A stretch of 64,000 bases of DNA from Geotrypetes seraphini. Its lineage: Eukaryota; Chordata; Amphibia; Gymnophiona; Dermophiidae. The stretch's first letter is position 1; each line of letters opens with the position of its first letter. The stretch is from contig NC_047086.1 of NCBI RefSeq assembly GCF_902459505.1, positions 109,791,670 through 109,855,669 of the forward strand. Direction: 5' to 3'. Shown here piece after piece: positions 13,201-21,306 of the stretch. The translations under genes and the position numbers were made by a program. The notes beneath the pieces are model-generated. The model was not told the origin of the DNA and did not search any database. It was given only the letters and a program-made list of their open reading frames with translations.

Positions 13201-16099
13201 AAAGGCACAAACCAAGGAAAAGCTCTAAGACTCCTCACAATAACTTCTGCAAAAGGAGGAAAATGATCAAGAGCAAATTCACTGAAGAACTCCAATAGTC
13301 AATAGTATTAGAGGCCAAAAAAGATCAGATAAACCATAGACATTACATATGCTATGGGGCTCATAATCAAAATGGAAATACGTCTAAAAAACCGGCCTAA
13401 ATTGGCATTTGGACTATCAGTAAGATAAGTCGTCCCAAGTGCCGATAATCGAACCGAGTTTTAGATGTATCTATAATGACTTAGTCCTTTTTAGTGCTGC
13501 TGTATGCCCAGAGCTAAAAGGGTTGTGTTAGGAGGAGTGATGAGGGCGGGATTTGGGCGGGACATGGGCCGACCTAGATATAGTCGTACTGTAAGTATAA
13601 CTGAAAGTCTAACGAGGCTGCCAGGTCTAAGTGCCCAGAAGGTATCAAAAGTGACCAGATAACCACTGTAGAGAGAAAGTACAGACCCCTACACACTCCC
13701 CCAGTGATCACTGACCCCCCCCCACCATAAAAATTGCAATAAAAACTTCACATATCTGCCTCCAGAACATCAGCACCTGGCATTGGAAAGCCTAGTAGAG
13801 TTGCACAGAGGTGGCTTAAGTAGTCTGGGGAGTGGGCTAGTGAACCATAGAAAGGAGGACCCAGGTCCATAAGTCACTCTAACTACTGCATTCTTGGTGA
13901 AACATGTGCACCCCGCAAACCCTATTGTACTGCCATATAGATGCTACCTGCAGCCATAAGGGCTGTTGGAGTTCTAGACAGGTGGATCTAGTAGATTTTG
14001 GGGGTGTTTTGGAGGGCTCACCATGACCTATAGGGGTAGTTCTGGTGAGATGGTTATGTGGCACCCTTTTTGTGAAGTTCGCAGCAGTGCCCTGTAAGGT
14101 GCCCCACTACTGTGTTACCATGTCTGGGTGTCCAATCCATTACTTTGCTGGCGTCTCCCACATGCAGAATGTCTTGTTCTAGGCATTTTTCACTTGGACA
14201 AATTTTTGGATGAGAATGGGATATAAAGATAGACGACTTAGCGTCTGGACGATCGAACAGCTGGACATGCAGGTAGACAATTCTCAAAAATAAAAAATAT
14301 TTTGGACATATTTTTCGAGAATGGACTTTACACACTGCCGACTTTGGGCGACTAGCAACTTAGGCCCAAAACGGACTTAGACATATTTTTTTATTATGCT
14401 CCTCCATGTGTTTTAACAGAGTGCTCTTGTTTAACAAAGGACTTAAGTTACAACCAAGAATTATTACATAAGTAGACCAAGGCAAAAAACTAACATTGGT
14501 CTAACTTTCCTAGCAACTACAAAAGAATCTAAAACATATATCAGATCAAGAGTATGACTGACTGCTTGGGTTGGTCCTCCTGCAATCTGAGACCATTGAA
14601 GAAAAAAAAAAAAAAAATCACTGGAAGGTAAATCAGTCTCACACTGATCCATATACAACATCATGTGATAAAATTGCTTCAATTAAAGGAAAATAATCAC
14701 TGTAAACCAGGAGGACAATAACGTAATACATTTAAAGCTGAAGAGACAAAAATAATATTTCATAAATACTATCAATAGGAAAGTCAACAATATGAAACTA
14801 GTTGCATTTTAAAAATAATCTAGGTCAGGAGTTCTCAATCCAGTCCTTGAGACACACCTAGCTAGTCAAGTCTTCAGGATATCCATAATGAATATGCATG
14901 AGATAAATTTGCATAGAATGAAAGTACTGCATGCAAATTTATCTCATGCTTATTCATCATGGACATCCTGAAAGCCTGACAGGCTTGGTGTGCCCTGAGC
15001 ATTGGGTTGAGAACCCCTAATCTAGGCCTATGGTTCAAAATAATTGGATTTTATTTTCAGAAAGTCATTTACTGACTCATAGGACATAAAGATCTTAGGA
15101 GTCCTTTTACTAAAATAGTTTTTAAAAATGGGCTTGGCATATTTTAACATGGGACTTTCCCAGGTGTTAAGCCTATATTTAGGGCTCCTTTTACTAAGCT
15201 GCGATAGTGGTTTTAGCGCACGCTTAGCGCGCGAATTGCCGCACGTGCTAGAAGCTAACACCAGCATTGAGATGGCATTAGTTCTAGCCATGTAGTGTGG
15301 GTTTAGCGCGCTAAAATTCTGCGCACGATAAAAATGCTATCGCTGTTTAGTAAAAGGAGCCCTTAATGTGTCAGAAAATAAGGCATTTCTTCTCTTTTTT
15401 TATTTGTAGGTCATGCGCTAAATATTGTCAGCATGTGGCAACTGCAAATAATTAATGCAGGGGAACTTATTGCCTTCTGTTTAGAAAGCGCAAAGTGCTC
15501 CTGTGTTAAGTTTGCGTTATTCAGATAGCATGCGCTAATCAGAAAGTGCTACTTGAATAAAGCTTCTAAACCCATTCCCCACCATGACACACGCCTTCCG
15601 AAACAAATAACGCATGTGGGAAATGGCAAATTACCACAAAACACAGTAAGCATTTTCCTCTGCATTATACATGAGTTAGGGCTTAACACCCTTTAGTAAA
15701 AGGGCCCCTTAGTTTGGTTATCAGAGGACAGTGCTCTTCACGAGAGCTATCATCATGGTCTTGGGAGAAGGGAATAGTATTGAATAGGCTGAAAACCGAG
15801 TTGCCCTGTCTCCTTTATGTTTCTCCCATTATGTTCTCTATCGAAAATTAGTCTATGTTCTGGAGAATACAAATGATATGACCTGTAGAAAAGGGTGCAC
15901 ATTGCACCTAACACTGGGTCACAGAAAGATCTACAGAGTTCTTGAAAGAGCAATACCTGAAGCAAATCTGCTCTATTCAGTGCACTGGTATGAACCTTTA
16001 CAAGGACTTCCCCTTCTCCTGCTTCTGGTTTCGCCACCTCTTTTATGTAGAGATTTTCTGGTCCTCCTGGAGTGTCAAAGTACACTGCTAGCATGTTCT
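884..16099 (-). CDS. TP53I3: TP53I3, quinone oxidoreductase PIG3 (four coding exons, 3' end off window)
   Basis: The exons encode a zinc-free medium-chain dehydrogenase/reductase. Known family role: NADPH-dependent quinone reduction, p53-induced in mammals, cytosolic. Spliced order is 16099-15957, 12854-12587, 11667-11455, 1080-884, which gives 272 codons of a protein that is about 332 residues in human. Visible landmarks are the N-terminus [38 protein letters not shown] in the GroES-like domain, the nucleotide-binding segment [16 protein letters not shown] and [13 protein letters not shown]. All match my recollection of the human protein. Exon phases are 0, 1, 1, 0 and frames join without gaps. 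The last exon (about 60 residues) should lie left of base 1. No stop or frameshift is seen in the four exons. The last visible intron starts with GC instead of GT. A noncoding first exon is expected upstream of 16099 because the start codon lies five bases after a splice acceptor; I could not place it. Confidence 0.95.
1202..1274. repeat. (TA)n microsatellite
   Basis: This is an uninterrupted TA dinucleotide run of about 73 bases in the TP53I3 intron. Confidence 0.98.
1395..1552. repeat. Near-perfect hairpin, 69-bp arms, 20-base loop
   Basis: Bases 1395-1463 and 1484-1552 are reverse complements with a single mismatch near the outer ends. No target-site duplication was recognised. The near-identity suggests a recent inverted duplication or a palindromic MITE core. 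Confidence 0.9.
1553..2626. other. Intergenic-like intron sequence with minor repeat pieces
   Basis: No host exon is seen. At 2147-2245 a short plus-strand frame, [12 protein letters not shown] onwards, begins inside CAAGATGGCG (2143-2152). This resembles the YY1-like start of an L1-type element with an ORF1 N-terminus. At about 2378-2455 there is an imperfect inverted repeat centred on a 30-base loop. Confidence 0.4.
2627..3905 (-). mobile_element. CR1-like LINE fragment, interrupted by L2
   Basis: On the minus strand, translated pieces match CR1 ORF2. These are the endonuclease end ([17 protein letters not shown], about 3600-3877), the linker ([16 protein letters not shown], 2766-2990) and the reverse transcriptase entry, ending near the LGNYRP motif at about 2630. 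The copy is frameshifted and split by a plus-strand L2 tail at about 2970-3291. Confidence 0.8.
2970..3291 (+). mobile_element. L2 LINE 3' end inserted in CR1
   Basis: The plus strand shows a degraded ORF2 C-terminus ([19 protein letters not shown], about 3053-3110), a short 3' region and the terminal tandem repeat GATTAGATTAGATT at about 3279-3292. CR1 coding sequence continues on both sides. Confidence 0.75.
4069..4812 (-). mobile_element. L2 LINE 3' fragment
   Basis: The 3' end is at the left, with an (AAT)n tail followed by the L2 signature of a tatataccgcc...aggcggttcac type. Minus-strand translation at 4490-4711 gives [20 protein letters not shown], the L2 reverse transcriptase C-terminal region. 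The copy is 5' truncated. Confidence 0.85.
4817..6312 (-). mobile_element. CR1 LINE, 5'-truncated copy with intact RT C-terminal half
   Basis: The 3' terminus carries the 8-bp tandem tail (TTCTTATG)n on the minus strand at 4817-4842, as expected of CR1 elements. A long minus-strand reading frame fills 4937-6262. The element is truncated in the reverse transcriptase N-terminal part. Confidence 0.93.
4937..6262 (-). CDS. CR1 ORF2 reverse transcriptase (C-terminal 441 residues)
   Basis: The open frame of 441 codons has RT motifs in order: [15 protein letters not shown] (residues 32-46), YLDFQKAFD (67-75), [14 protein letters not shown] (125-138) and the catalytic FADD (155-158). CR1 thumb and tail motifs follow ([45 protein letters not shown]). 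The full CR1 ORF2p also has an APE endonuclease, which is missing here through 5' truncation. The absence of any stop over 1.3 kb marks a relatively young copy. It is an element protein, not a host gene. Confidence 0.93.
   Translation of the reverse strand: MSLTSVPGKMVEALIKDSIVQHLDNHDLLRGSQHGFRKGKSCLTNLLQFFEGVNKQVDSGEPVDIIYLDFQKAFDKVPHARLLKKLQSHGIEGDILRWIGKWLENRRQRVGINGKYSDWKKVTSGVPQGSVLGPILFNIFVNDLEEETTSAIIKFADDTKLCRAIRSQKDSEELQRDLKQLERWAENWQMSFNVEKCKVMHLGSKNKEHGYKLLGITLEKSDQEKDLGVLIDRTLKPSAQCAAAAKKANRMLGMIKKGITSRSREVIMPLYRAMVRPHLEYCVQHWSPYLKKDITLLERVQRRATKLVKGMENLSYKDRLRKLGLFTLEKRRLRGDLIETFKLLKGIDIMEQAHSPTGGKDGEQETALFTLANVTQSRTRGHGLKLRGDTAKTNVRKFCFTQRVVNAWNSLPKELVEETTVLGFKGKLDAHLLAEDIEGYE
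7246..10454 (+). mobile_element. L2 LINE, nearly complete ORF2, inserted in CR1
   Basis: The plus-strand L2-clade element has an open frame through endonuclease and reverse transcriptase, a 3' region with AACCGCAAGGTAATGGCGG and a terminal (TAATG)4 tail at about 10433-10454. The left boundary is set by the loss of CR1 coding sequence. A 58-bp copy of the same 3' tail appears at about 25267-25322. The uninterrupted frame suggests recent activity. Confidence 0.9.
7330..10173 (+). CDS. L2 ORF2 endonuclease-reverse transcriptase
   Basis: One frame is open from at least 7330 to the stop at 10173, about 947 codons. No ATG is visible at the 5' end; the first near-cognate is GTG at 7495, so the true start may be upstream or truncated. 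APE endonuclease motifs are [37 protein letters not shown] and SDHYTYNF. Reverse transcriptase motifs are [25 protein letters not shown] (from nucleotide 9061), [13 protein letters not shown] and the catalytic YADD (nucleotides 9331-9342). The C-terminal L2 motif [19 protein letters not shown] is present. All catalytic motifs look whole. Confidence 0.93.
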   Translation, partial: TCAYLNIRALGSKTEHIKNWIKTENLDCLFLTETWLTSDTDPRITEVCPQGYKITVTCREKKRGGGLAIIFKDSLTLNIQEKTSTTQMDFLACHLTSSTLKNSLACMLCYITLGNWTTTRPEFENFIYQNSLTAEYNLILGDLNLHLEDPKSTPAKNCLAFLNALSFQILDPQTTHEKGHQLDIAAFMTHQSTTPVIQTPNGTWSPSLWSDHYTYNFSINWTKNKTTPKSQKITYTSRKHIEPTVFWKKIDETLQDRDPKDFISHWNFLATNIQDELAPLQTKTRTSRRSDQWFDNDLLQLKRQCRRLERKWRKTNLDQTKTAWKKINKQYKILLKDKRKTHYTNLIGTETQDTKKLFKILKDLTDTKPYTTTNNNPTPSATLLADYFKNKITNARATLNFTPSHLNEITTQPTDKESTTADRTWSQFPNIQWSKFNKLYKKYSHASCDLNHCPAYLLTTSSVKFRTLLLQWIQTTLTDGFFPADFSEIIITPIQKDPKGPTDQPSNFRPIASIPLYVKITEGLVAKLLTNYLDDHNLLHPMQSGFRTNFSTETLLGSLMDTARQHLSTGKKMLLIQLDLTAAFDLVDHNILLQILDAIGISDTVYSWFEGFLKSRTYRVKSNKEKSDPWSNPCGVPQGSSLSPTLFNLYTASLGAYLDNLGITTYSYADDITILIPYDQPKTTMTNIIHQTIETVTTWMKEHKLKLNPDKTKFILLENDKVPTITNLELNSINYPIQTTIKLLGVTIDRCCTMQLQINKTIQKSFAIMRNLRQVRKFFERSQFQLIVQSLILGLLDYCNILYLPCPATMTKQLQTIQNTALRLIYSLRKHDHITEAYINSHWLPIQERILFKFYCMIFKTLNGNSPAYLNNRLIQATSTRHRKTHSPFTPPPIKEVKRSKQYDGLLATRAAGMDNQISNLLLTTPDYKIFRKQIKTILFKKALKQS
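11018..11125 (-). mobile_element. tRNA-derived SINE head (partial)
   Basis: On the minus strand the sequence has a Pol III A box (TAGCCTAGTGG) and B box (GTTCGATTCCC), followed by a CORE-SINE-like GACTCTGGGCAAGTCACTT. It abuts the CR1 end. It is a shorter relative of the SINE at 50863-51107, not a tRNA gene. Confidence 0.75.
11455..11667 (-). CDS. TP53I3: TP53I3 third coding exon (NADPH-binding fold)
   Basis: The 213-bp exon lies between acceptor ggctttag and donor A|gtaagc. It encodes the Rossmann glycine motif in [14 protein letters not shown], then [20 protein letters not shown] and [17 protein letters not shown]. It enters and leaves in phase 1. Confidence 0.95.
11770..12005 (-). mobile_element. 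Penelope-like element fragment with minimal hammerhead
   Basis: No coding sequence is recognised. Assignment rests on the hammerhead-like core at 11840-11885, a type known from Penelope-like retroelements. The limits are approximate. Confidence 0.5.
11840..11885 (-). ncRNA. Minimal hammerhead-ribozyme-like motif A
   Basis: The minus strand reads ACC-CUGAAGA-A, then a perfect 6-bp stem II (AGCCAC / GUGGCU), then GAAAC, GUC and GGU. CUGAAGA fits the CUGANGA core, GAAA is present and GUC is a valid cleavage triplet (predicted cut between 11847 and 11846). Stem I starts ACC/GGU. Stem III is reduced to about one pair, as in the minimal variants described from Penelope elements. One extra A separates the core from stem II. 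Confidence 0.65.
12587..12854 (-). CDS. TP53I3: TP53I3 second coding exon
   Basis: The 268-bp exon starts in phase 0 with [12 protein letters not shown], contains [14 protein letters not shown] and [19 protein letters not shown], and ends FVG in phase 1. The acceptor is tttcatag and the donor is G|gtaaga. It covers the catalytic-domain core. No zinc ligands are present, as expected for quinone oxidoreductases. Confidence 0.95.
12991..13335 (-). mobile_element. L2 LINE 3' fragment
   Basis: The (TAA)n tail at the left is followed by the L2 3' signature tatataccacc...gaggcggtttacaac. The copy is 5' truncated and degraded. Confidence 0.75.
13357..14403. mobile_element. Non-autonomous DNA transposon, about 1.05 kb
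   Basis: The ends are imperfect inverted repeats of about 30 bp: left GGGGCTCATAATCAAAA followed by ACGTCTAA, right end reverse-complementing to GGAGCATAATAAAA followed by ATGTCTAA. No transposase frame is seen inside. The superfamily cannot be fixed without the flanking duplication. Confidence 0.6.
14826..15019. mobile_element. Palindromic hAT-like MITE with 8-bp target duplication
   Basis: The ends CAGGAGTTCTCAA and TTGAGAACCCCTA are inverted repeats, and the flanks ATCTAGGT and ATCTAGGC form an 8-bp duplication with one change. The interior is largely palindromic around atgcaaatttatctcatgc. The TIR resembles the CAGTGGTTCTCAA type of hAT elements, and a related copy lies at 53360-53555. 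Confidence 0.75.
15098..15716. mobile_element. TIR element enclosing a nested palindromic MITE (15179-15365)
   Basis: The outer ends GGAGTCCTTTTACTAAA and TTTAGTAAAAGGGCCCC, and the nested ends AGGGCTCCTTTTACTAA and TTAGTAAAAGGAGCCCT, are the same TIR. The nested copy is nearly palindromic, rich in GCGC steps (agcgcacgcttagcgcgcg). Further copies lie at 20686-20837 and 40672-40852. Confidence 0.75.
15957..16099 (-). CDS. TP53I3: TP53I3 first coding exon
   Basis: The acceptor ttctttctgcag is followed by the five bases AGAAC and then the ATG at 16094. The exon encodes 46 residues, [11 protein letters not shown] to [10 protein letters not shown], ends in phase 0 and uses donor CAG|gtattg. An upstream in-frame Met at 16139 is rejected because it lies in intron sequence 5' of the acceptor and homologues start at MLAV. 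Confidence 0.95.
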
Positions 16100-16103
16100 C
16101 TGC

Positions 16104-18640
16104 AGAAAGAACAAGGAAAATAAGATTATTGGTAGGCAAACCTCCCCCAGCTGGAAATGCAGGTTACAGCCAAAAGCTGATCTGTGCAGAGCAATGTGAG
16201 ACATTCTGAGACCCATGCAAGAAACTAAAGCCTCCCTCTTCTCTCTCAAGTCTCAGCAGACCTGTGCAGCAGGCTGAGAACCAGGAGAGACTGGTTCAAA
16301 TCCCATTGAATTGATATTCCTTGGGTAAATCCCTTAACCCTCCATTGCTTTGGGTAGAAATAGATTATAAGTCCTCCAGAAACAAGGAAATACCTACTGT
16401 GCCTGTAACTTGCCTTGAGCTACTACAGAAAAAGCATGAGCTAAAACTAAAACTCCCCCTCAATCCCCAGTAATTCTCCCCAGCACTCCCAACCACTTTG
16501 GTTGTACTACAGAAAGGTAATCAAACACATTACCCTTACCTGTAGTGCCTCCCTCAGGTGATTCCCCAATGCTTCCAAGTGACTGTCCAATTTCTACTGT
16601 TCACCACATCCAGTGAATCCTCAGATTTTTTACTTTTCCCCACACACAGTGCTCTTCCACTTGATCCTGATTACAGCTAATATCCTACTTTATCACCTTT
16701 GCCCCTCTCCCTATTGATTGCACATCAATTTGTCTCATTGTACATAAGGATTTCTTTGCCATGCAAGATTGTCTCCTCTTGGCATTTTGCTTATCTGTCC
16801 TTTGATTTTTCTGGAATTTTTAAAAACGGCTTTGCAATTTGACAGTATAACAAGTGTTTAAAGTAAGATTTTTCAAAGGGGGGGGGGGATATTAAAAAGA
16901 AACCTAGCAATTTATGATAACAAAAGCATAAAACTAGTTATAGATTGCATAGACCTGTCCTCTCCCCTTCCTCCTGTCAACAGTCATGAGATCCCTCCCT
17001 ATCTGTCTACTATACATCTCCTCAGCCGAATGTCACAAGAGTATCTGTGCTCTGGTTCAGTTTAACAACTTTGCTCTAAAACCCTATTACAGAGAAGGTT
17101 GAATCATCCATTTATATCACAATCACTTCAGTATGTACGTACTATAAGGCTGGGGAAAATCATCTGAAAGTTGCTTACTAGTGGTAAAAGAAAAGTGCGA
17201 GCTACTTTACCTTTGATCAACTTCTTGTGGCTACTTTACCCAGACACTCTGCTCTTTCTAAGCAATTCCAGGCACAGTGGAAGCAACCACTACAGGGCTG
17301 CAAGACACGGTGTCGTTTGGAAATTAAAAAGCCTAGGACGTCTTCCAGACACAGAGCGCCTACTTATACAAACTTTGTCGCTTGACCAGTTCAAAAATAC
17401 ATCACACACGTTCTCCATGAAGCCCTATAGGGGCGGCAGAAAAATACTTCCTGGAACCCCGCAGCCAAAGAAAGTGGCACGTTCCTGAGCTACTTCCTGA
17501 CACATGTGAGGCAGTGAAGGGATGGGGTTGAAGCTAGCTCAAATTTCAACCTCCTGCCTAACGATGCTGCTGCTGTCCATCAGCTATTTTTCTGTTTATT
17601 AACTTTGTGTCCTTTCAGTGCTTTGCAGACAGGCCAGGCTGATGATCGTTTCGTGGTTGAATACAGCAGTTAGGATCTGCGGTACTGATAGCCTGGATTT
17701 GGCGCTAAGGCCTGGCTTGTTTGTGTTCAGTGGTTTTTACCATTAATCATTCTCAACTTTTTTTTTGCTTCCACCTGTTAACTTTAAACTTGTGCCAAAG
17801 TTTTTTGCCTATGATGCTTGGGTGGAAGAGTGTGGTACACCTCTCCGTTTGTCTGATACTTTTCTTTCGCTTAAGTAATAAGCTAGCTTTCTTGGTGTGT
17901 GTGGTGTTTTTGTTTTGGAGTGATATTTTTGGATTTTTGTCTTATGTTTTCATCTACATTATTTATTGACCATGTAGCCTTTGCACCACTTCCACAATTC
18001 TTTATTCATCATGTTGGGGGAAAAAATTCTGAGAGGCTTGCAAAGGTCTACTAGATAAAGCACTCAACAACCATATGTATTTTCAGTTGATGTATTTTCA
18101 GTTGTTTAACCTGTTAAAGAAAATAAATTTAAAAAAGGAAAAACAAAACACTCAGCCACATGTGTAACCCTTCCTATACAGTTTCAGATGAGAAAAAATG
18201 TCAACATGTCTTAGACAGCTGACCAGACTGTGATGATTAGGCCCACAATGCAGTATATTTGTTGTGTGGTCAGGAGGAGTTCAAGCTTTCTCAGAAGAGG
18301 ACTCAGATACCAGGAAAACATCCCAGATATGATGACGTATTAGCCTCATGGCTCTGTGTGTAAAGTGCTTGTGTCTTGTGAGCTATTTACCAGACATTGT
18401 TCTGCGTGTATAGAAGGTAAGGCTTATTAATCCCAGGTTCATTTGGCGAAAGAAAGGCATTTCATTGCCCATGTCTTTTCTGGGTAACCCCTGGCAGGAC
18501 GTTCCTTTACCATTTGTTTACCTTTTTCTATGGCAGCACGCACAGTTAAACATCTGAAAAGGAAAGATTTACTGTTAATTCAGTCATTGCAGGGTTCCAG
18601 GTACCAAAAATAATCTCTGGAAATAAATAGAAATAGGTAG
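16104..18640. other. Upstream region of TP53I3, no exon placed
   Basis: This stretch should hold the noncoding first exon and promoter of TP53I3. A slightly CpG-richer stretch at about 17280-17480 contains two ACTTCCTG ETS-type sites, so it is a weak promoter candidate. A G-run of 12 lies at about 16879. Plus-strand reading frames here (17171-17488, 17721-17969) have no recognisable domain and are probably chance. Confidence 0.4.
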
Positions 18641-18659
18641 GCAGTCCTAACTGCCTCTT

Positions 18660-19205
18660 TTTTGTTCCGGGGGTCATGGAGAACATCTTTCACTCCCTCT
18701 TCTGCCCCTGCACTCCTGTGGGTCCATCTCTCCCTCTTCCTGTCCCCTTCCCATGCCCTCTGCCCTACTCCCAAGTTCTCTCTCTCCCAATGCTCTCTTC
18801 CATTATCTCATCCCCCAAGTCCTACATCTCTCCCTCCCTTATGCCATCCCCTCTTCTGAGTCCTTCTCTCCCTTTAGACCCTCGCCTGCCATTTTTCTTT
18901 TTCTCCCTTCCACTCATCTCCCAAATCTGCCATTTCTTCCTCTCTACTTTCTAGCATCCCACAAGCCAACATCTCTCCCTTCTGCCTCCAGTCTAGAATC
19001 ATTCACTCATACTCTCTTCCCCACTGCCTACACCCTACCCCATCACACCAGGCCACAGTCTGGCATCTTACCCCTTCCTTCCTCAACTTCCTTCCCTCCT
19101 TCAGCTTTCACTTCCCTCTTCCAAGACTCTCACTCTTTAATTGGAAACTTAAGCTACTACCTCTGCTGCGCCCCTGCCCCGGCATCTCTCCTCCCCCCCC
19201 CCCGC
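18660..19205. repeat. Pyrimidine-rich low-complexity tract
   Basis: This is about 540 bases of C/T-rich degenerate tandem sequence (tctctccctt, cttccctcc), ending in a C run. It explains the overlapping serine/proline-rich frames, which are not genes. Its complement-like counterpart is the purine-rich stretch at 24400-25540. Confidence 0.85.
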
Positions 19206-19504
19206 CACAACCCCCCTGCAGAATAATCTAGCTTATTTGCATTTCAGAAGTTATCAGCAGTAGTGATTCATTTAGGTCACCGACCCCAGAGCCTCCTATT
19301 ACTACTGTGCCTGCCCCTGTGGAAACAGAGGGCGGGTCTCAGAGAGGGCGGATCTCAGTAGTAGAAAGATGCCATGATTGGTGGCCTCTGTGAATTGCTG
19401 CCACTGGTAACTTCTGAATGCAAATCAGGTAGATTCTGTGACAGCAGTGGGGGTGGGGGGGGGGAAGGAGAGATGCTGGCCAGCTACGTTTGATTTTACA
19501 CATA

Positions 19505-19705
19505 CTAGTTTTTCCACATATTCATCATCATAGGACTCTTATGGACCCCTAAGGAAGACATCTTGTCGAAACGCGGACCGTGTTGGGTCCTGCCCCATTA
19601 GTGGACTAGGTCCTTCCGATTTGTATGTGGATTTCCATTTTTGATGTGGATTATTTTGTATATTTGGAACTTTAACTCTTTCATTAAAGTCCATATCAGG
19701 ATCAT
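19505..19705 (+). mobile_element. Penelope-like 3' fragment with hammerhead-like motif B
   Basis: Only the noncoding part around the ribozyme-like motif is recognised. The limits are approximate. No endonuclease or RT coding sequence is visible nearby. Confidence 0.5.
19545..19591 (+). ncRNA. Hammerhead-ribozyme-like motif B
   Basis: Stem I GGACCC/GGGUCC is a perfect 6 bp. The core reads CUAAGGA, one change from CUGANGA. Stem II is GAC-AUCUU-GUC after one extra A. GAAAC follows, then stem III ACGC-GGACC-GUGU with one wobble and GUU as cleavage triplet. The architecture is complete, but the G5-to-A core change would probably weaken or abolish activity. Confidence 0.65.
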
Positions 19706-19842
19706 CGTCTTTCCACAGTGTTTTTTTGGTTTGGCCAGGAGGGAAGGACAGATACCATACACAGCAACTTTCTCAGGACTTCCCCCTTCCTGTTAGGGTC
19801 TTGGTAGGGGTGGGCAACCAAAGACCATGTTCTCATAAACAC

Positions 19843-20200
19843 TAGGGTTACCAGATGTCCATGAAAACCCGAACATGTCCTCCTTTTAGAGGACAGTACG
19901 GGCTCCTGGACGGACTTTCCAAAACCCAGCATTTGTCTGAGTTTTGGAAAGCTCCTACAAGCTCCAGCTGCATCTCTGGGGGCGGCCGGCTGGAGGTTGA
20001 ACCAGGTGGGGCTGGGACAGAACGGGGTGTGGTTATGTGTCTGGGTTTGTTTGTTTTTTAAAATATAATCCTAATAAACACAGTCTCTTTTATTACCTTC
20101 TGACTCTGCTCTGGTATCAATGCTGTAAAATGATCCATGAGTCTGGCACTGCTAAGTCAGTATGGATGTTTGCTGAGCCAGATTAAGAGGCACATCCCCA
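19843..20200. repeat. Repeat family beginning TAGGGTTACCAGATGTCC, copy 1
   Basis: The shared head (tagggttaccagatgtcc...acatgtcc...tttttagagga) recurs at 23625 and 27498, and the second module (tccggatggcttttcaaaaccc...) at 63510. The shared head is consistent with a non-autonomous DNA element. The right end is uncertain. Confidence 0.55.
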
Positions 20201-20245
20201 GGTATAAATCTTTTAGAAATGATAAGTAGTAGTAGTAGTAGTATG
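20200..20245 (+). repeat. L2-type 3' tail with (AGT)n
   Basis: The sequence aaatgataagtagtagtagt matches the terminal part of an L2-related 3' end. A longer relative lies at 25337-25445. Confidence 0.6.
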
Positions 20246-20685
20246 TGAAGACAGAGAGAGTGCCCTCCAGCCAATTTTCTTGGTGAAAGGAAGTCTGTGT
20301 GGGAGGAGAGGTTAGGGATACCACAAAGCCTGTCAGCTAGAGATGTCTTACTAAACTTGTGCTACTTTATTCTCATTGCTTTTGCCAGTCCTGCCACTTG
20401 AAACCATGCACCAGGCCCATTGAGAGAAGGTAAGGGAGAGGGAGTGGCATATGTAGGGTCAATGCTACCAGGCAGAAAAACTGTGCATCAGTGAAGGATG
20501 ACAGCTTCATGGAGGATGAAAGAATGTGGGATGGTAGAATGAGGTTAGGAACTGGATTCAAGGCAGCAGAAATGGAAGCGAAAGGACCCAGGATTGAGAG
20601 ATGGGAAAATGATCAGATCTGGGATCGATGGAGCAGGGCAGGGAGAATGGAAAAGATATGGGGTGTCAGGGCACACATATTAGGG

Positions 20686-20837
20686 CTCTTTTTACTAAGG
20701 TGCACTAGCGTTTTTAGCGCACGCTAACCACACACTAAACAAAAAATACTAATGCAAGCTCTATAGAGGCATTAGCGTGCGCAGCATTGTAGCGTGCACT
20801 AAAACCACTAGCGCACCTTAGTAAAAGGAGCCTTTAA
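20686..20837. mobile_element. Palindromic MITE, TIR AGGGCTCTTTTTACTAAG
   Basis: The ends agggctctttttactaagg and ccttagtaaaaggagcctt are inverted repeats, and the interior is nearly palindromic (tttttagcgcacgc versus gcgtgcactaaaa). It belongs to the same family as 15179-15365. Confidence 0.8.
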
Positions 20838-21306
20838 TTTCTGCCCTGAGCCTCACTGTATGGAAAGAAGAGGACATTATCCATAACACCACAAAATCAA
20901 GAAACATAAGCTCCAACTGATTTCTCTCTTGCTGACTGGACCCTTAAAATAACACATTTGTAAATTGCTTTAAGCTAGGACTGAAATTGAATCTTTGGAC
21001 ACTTGTGCTGTGCAGTACCAGCTGGTTATTATAATGAATAATGCCTAAGACAGATTGGACAGGTAGTGCTGTTTATTGCCTCTTAATAACTTTGTACCAA
21101 GTCCTGCTAAACAGCATTGCAAGAGCCAATCATCACTTACAGAAGTCTCGATGAAAGCAGAAACATGACTGTGAATTTGAAGCTCCAACTTTTTTGTACA
21201 GTGGCCTTCCCTAGAGATGTTTAGAAAACCCTCACTTGAATATAGGCACTATTTTGGTGACCTTATTTCGCAAGCACATCACTGCTTTCTAATGTCCATC
21301 CTTTTT

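Noticed and set aside
15753-16139. Longer TP53I3 N-terminus starting [15 protein letters not shown]
   Set aside because: The extra residues lie upstream of a good splice acceptor, and homologues start at MLAV, so they are intron sequence.
18676-19226. Serine/proline-rich plus-strand frames as a mucin-like gene
   Set aside because: Overlapping frames in a low-complexity pyrimidine tract, with no splice or start context.
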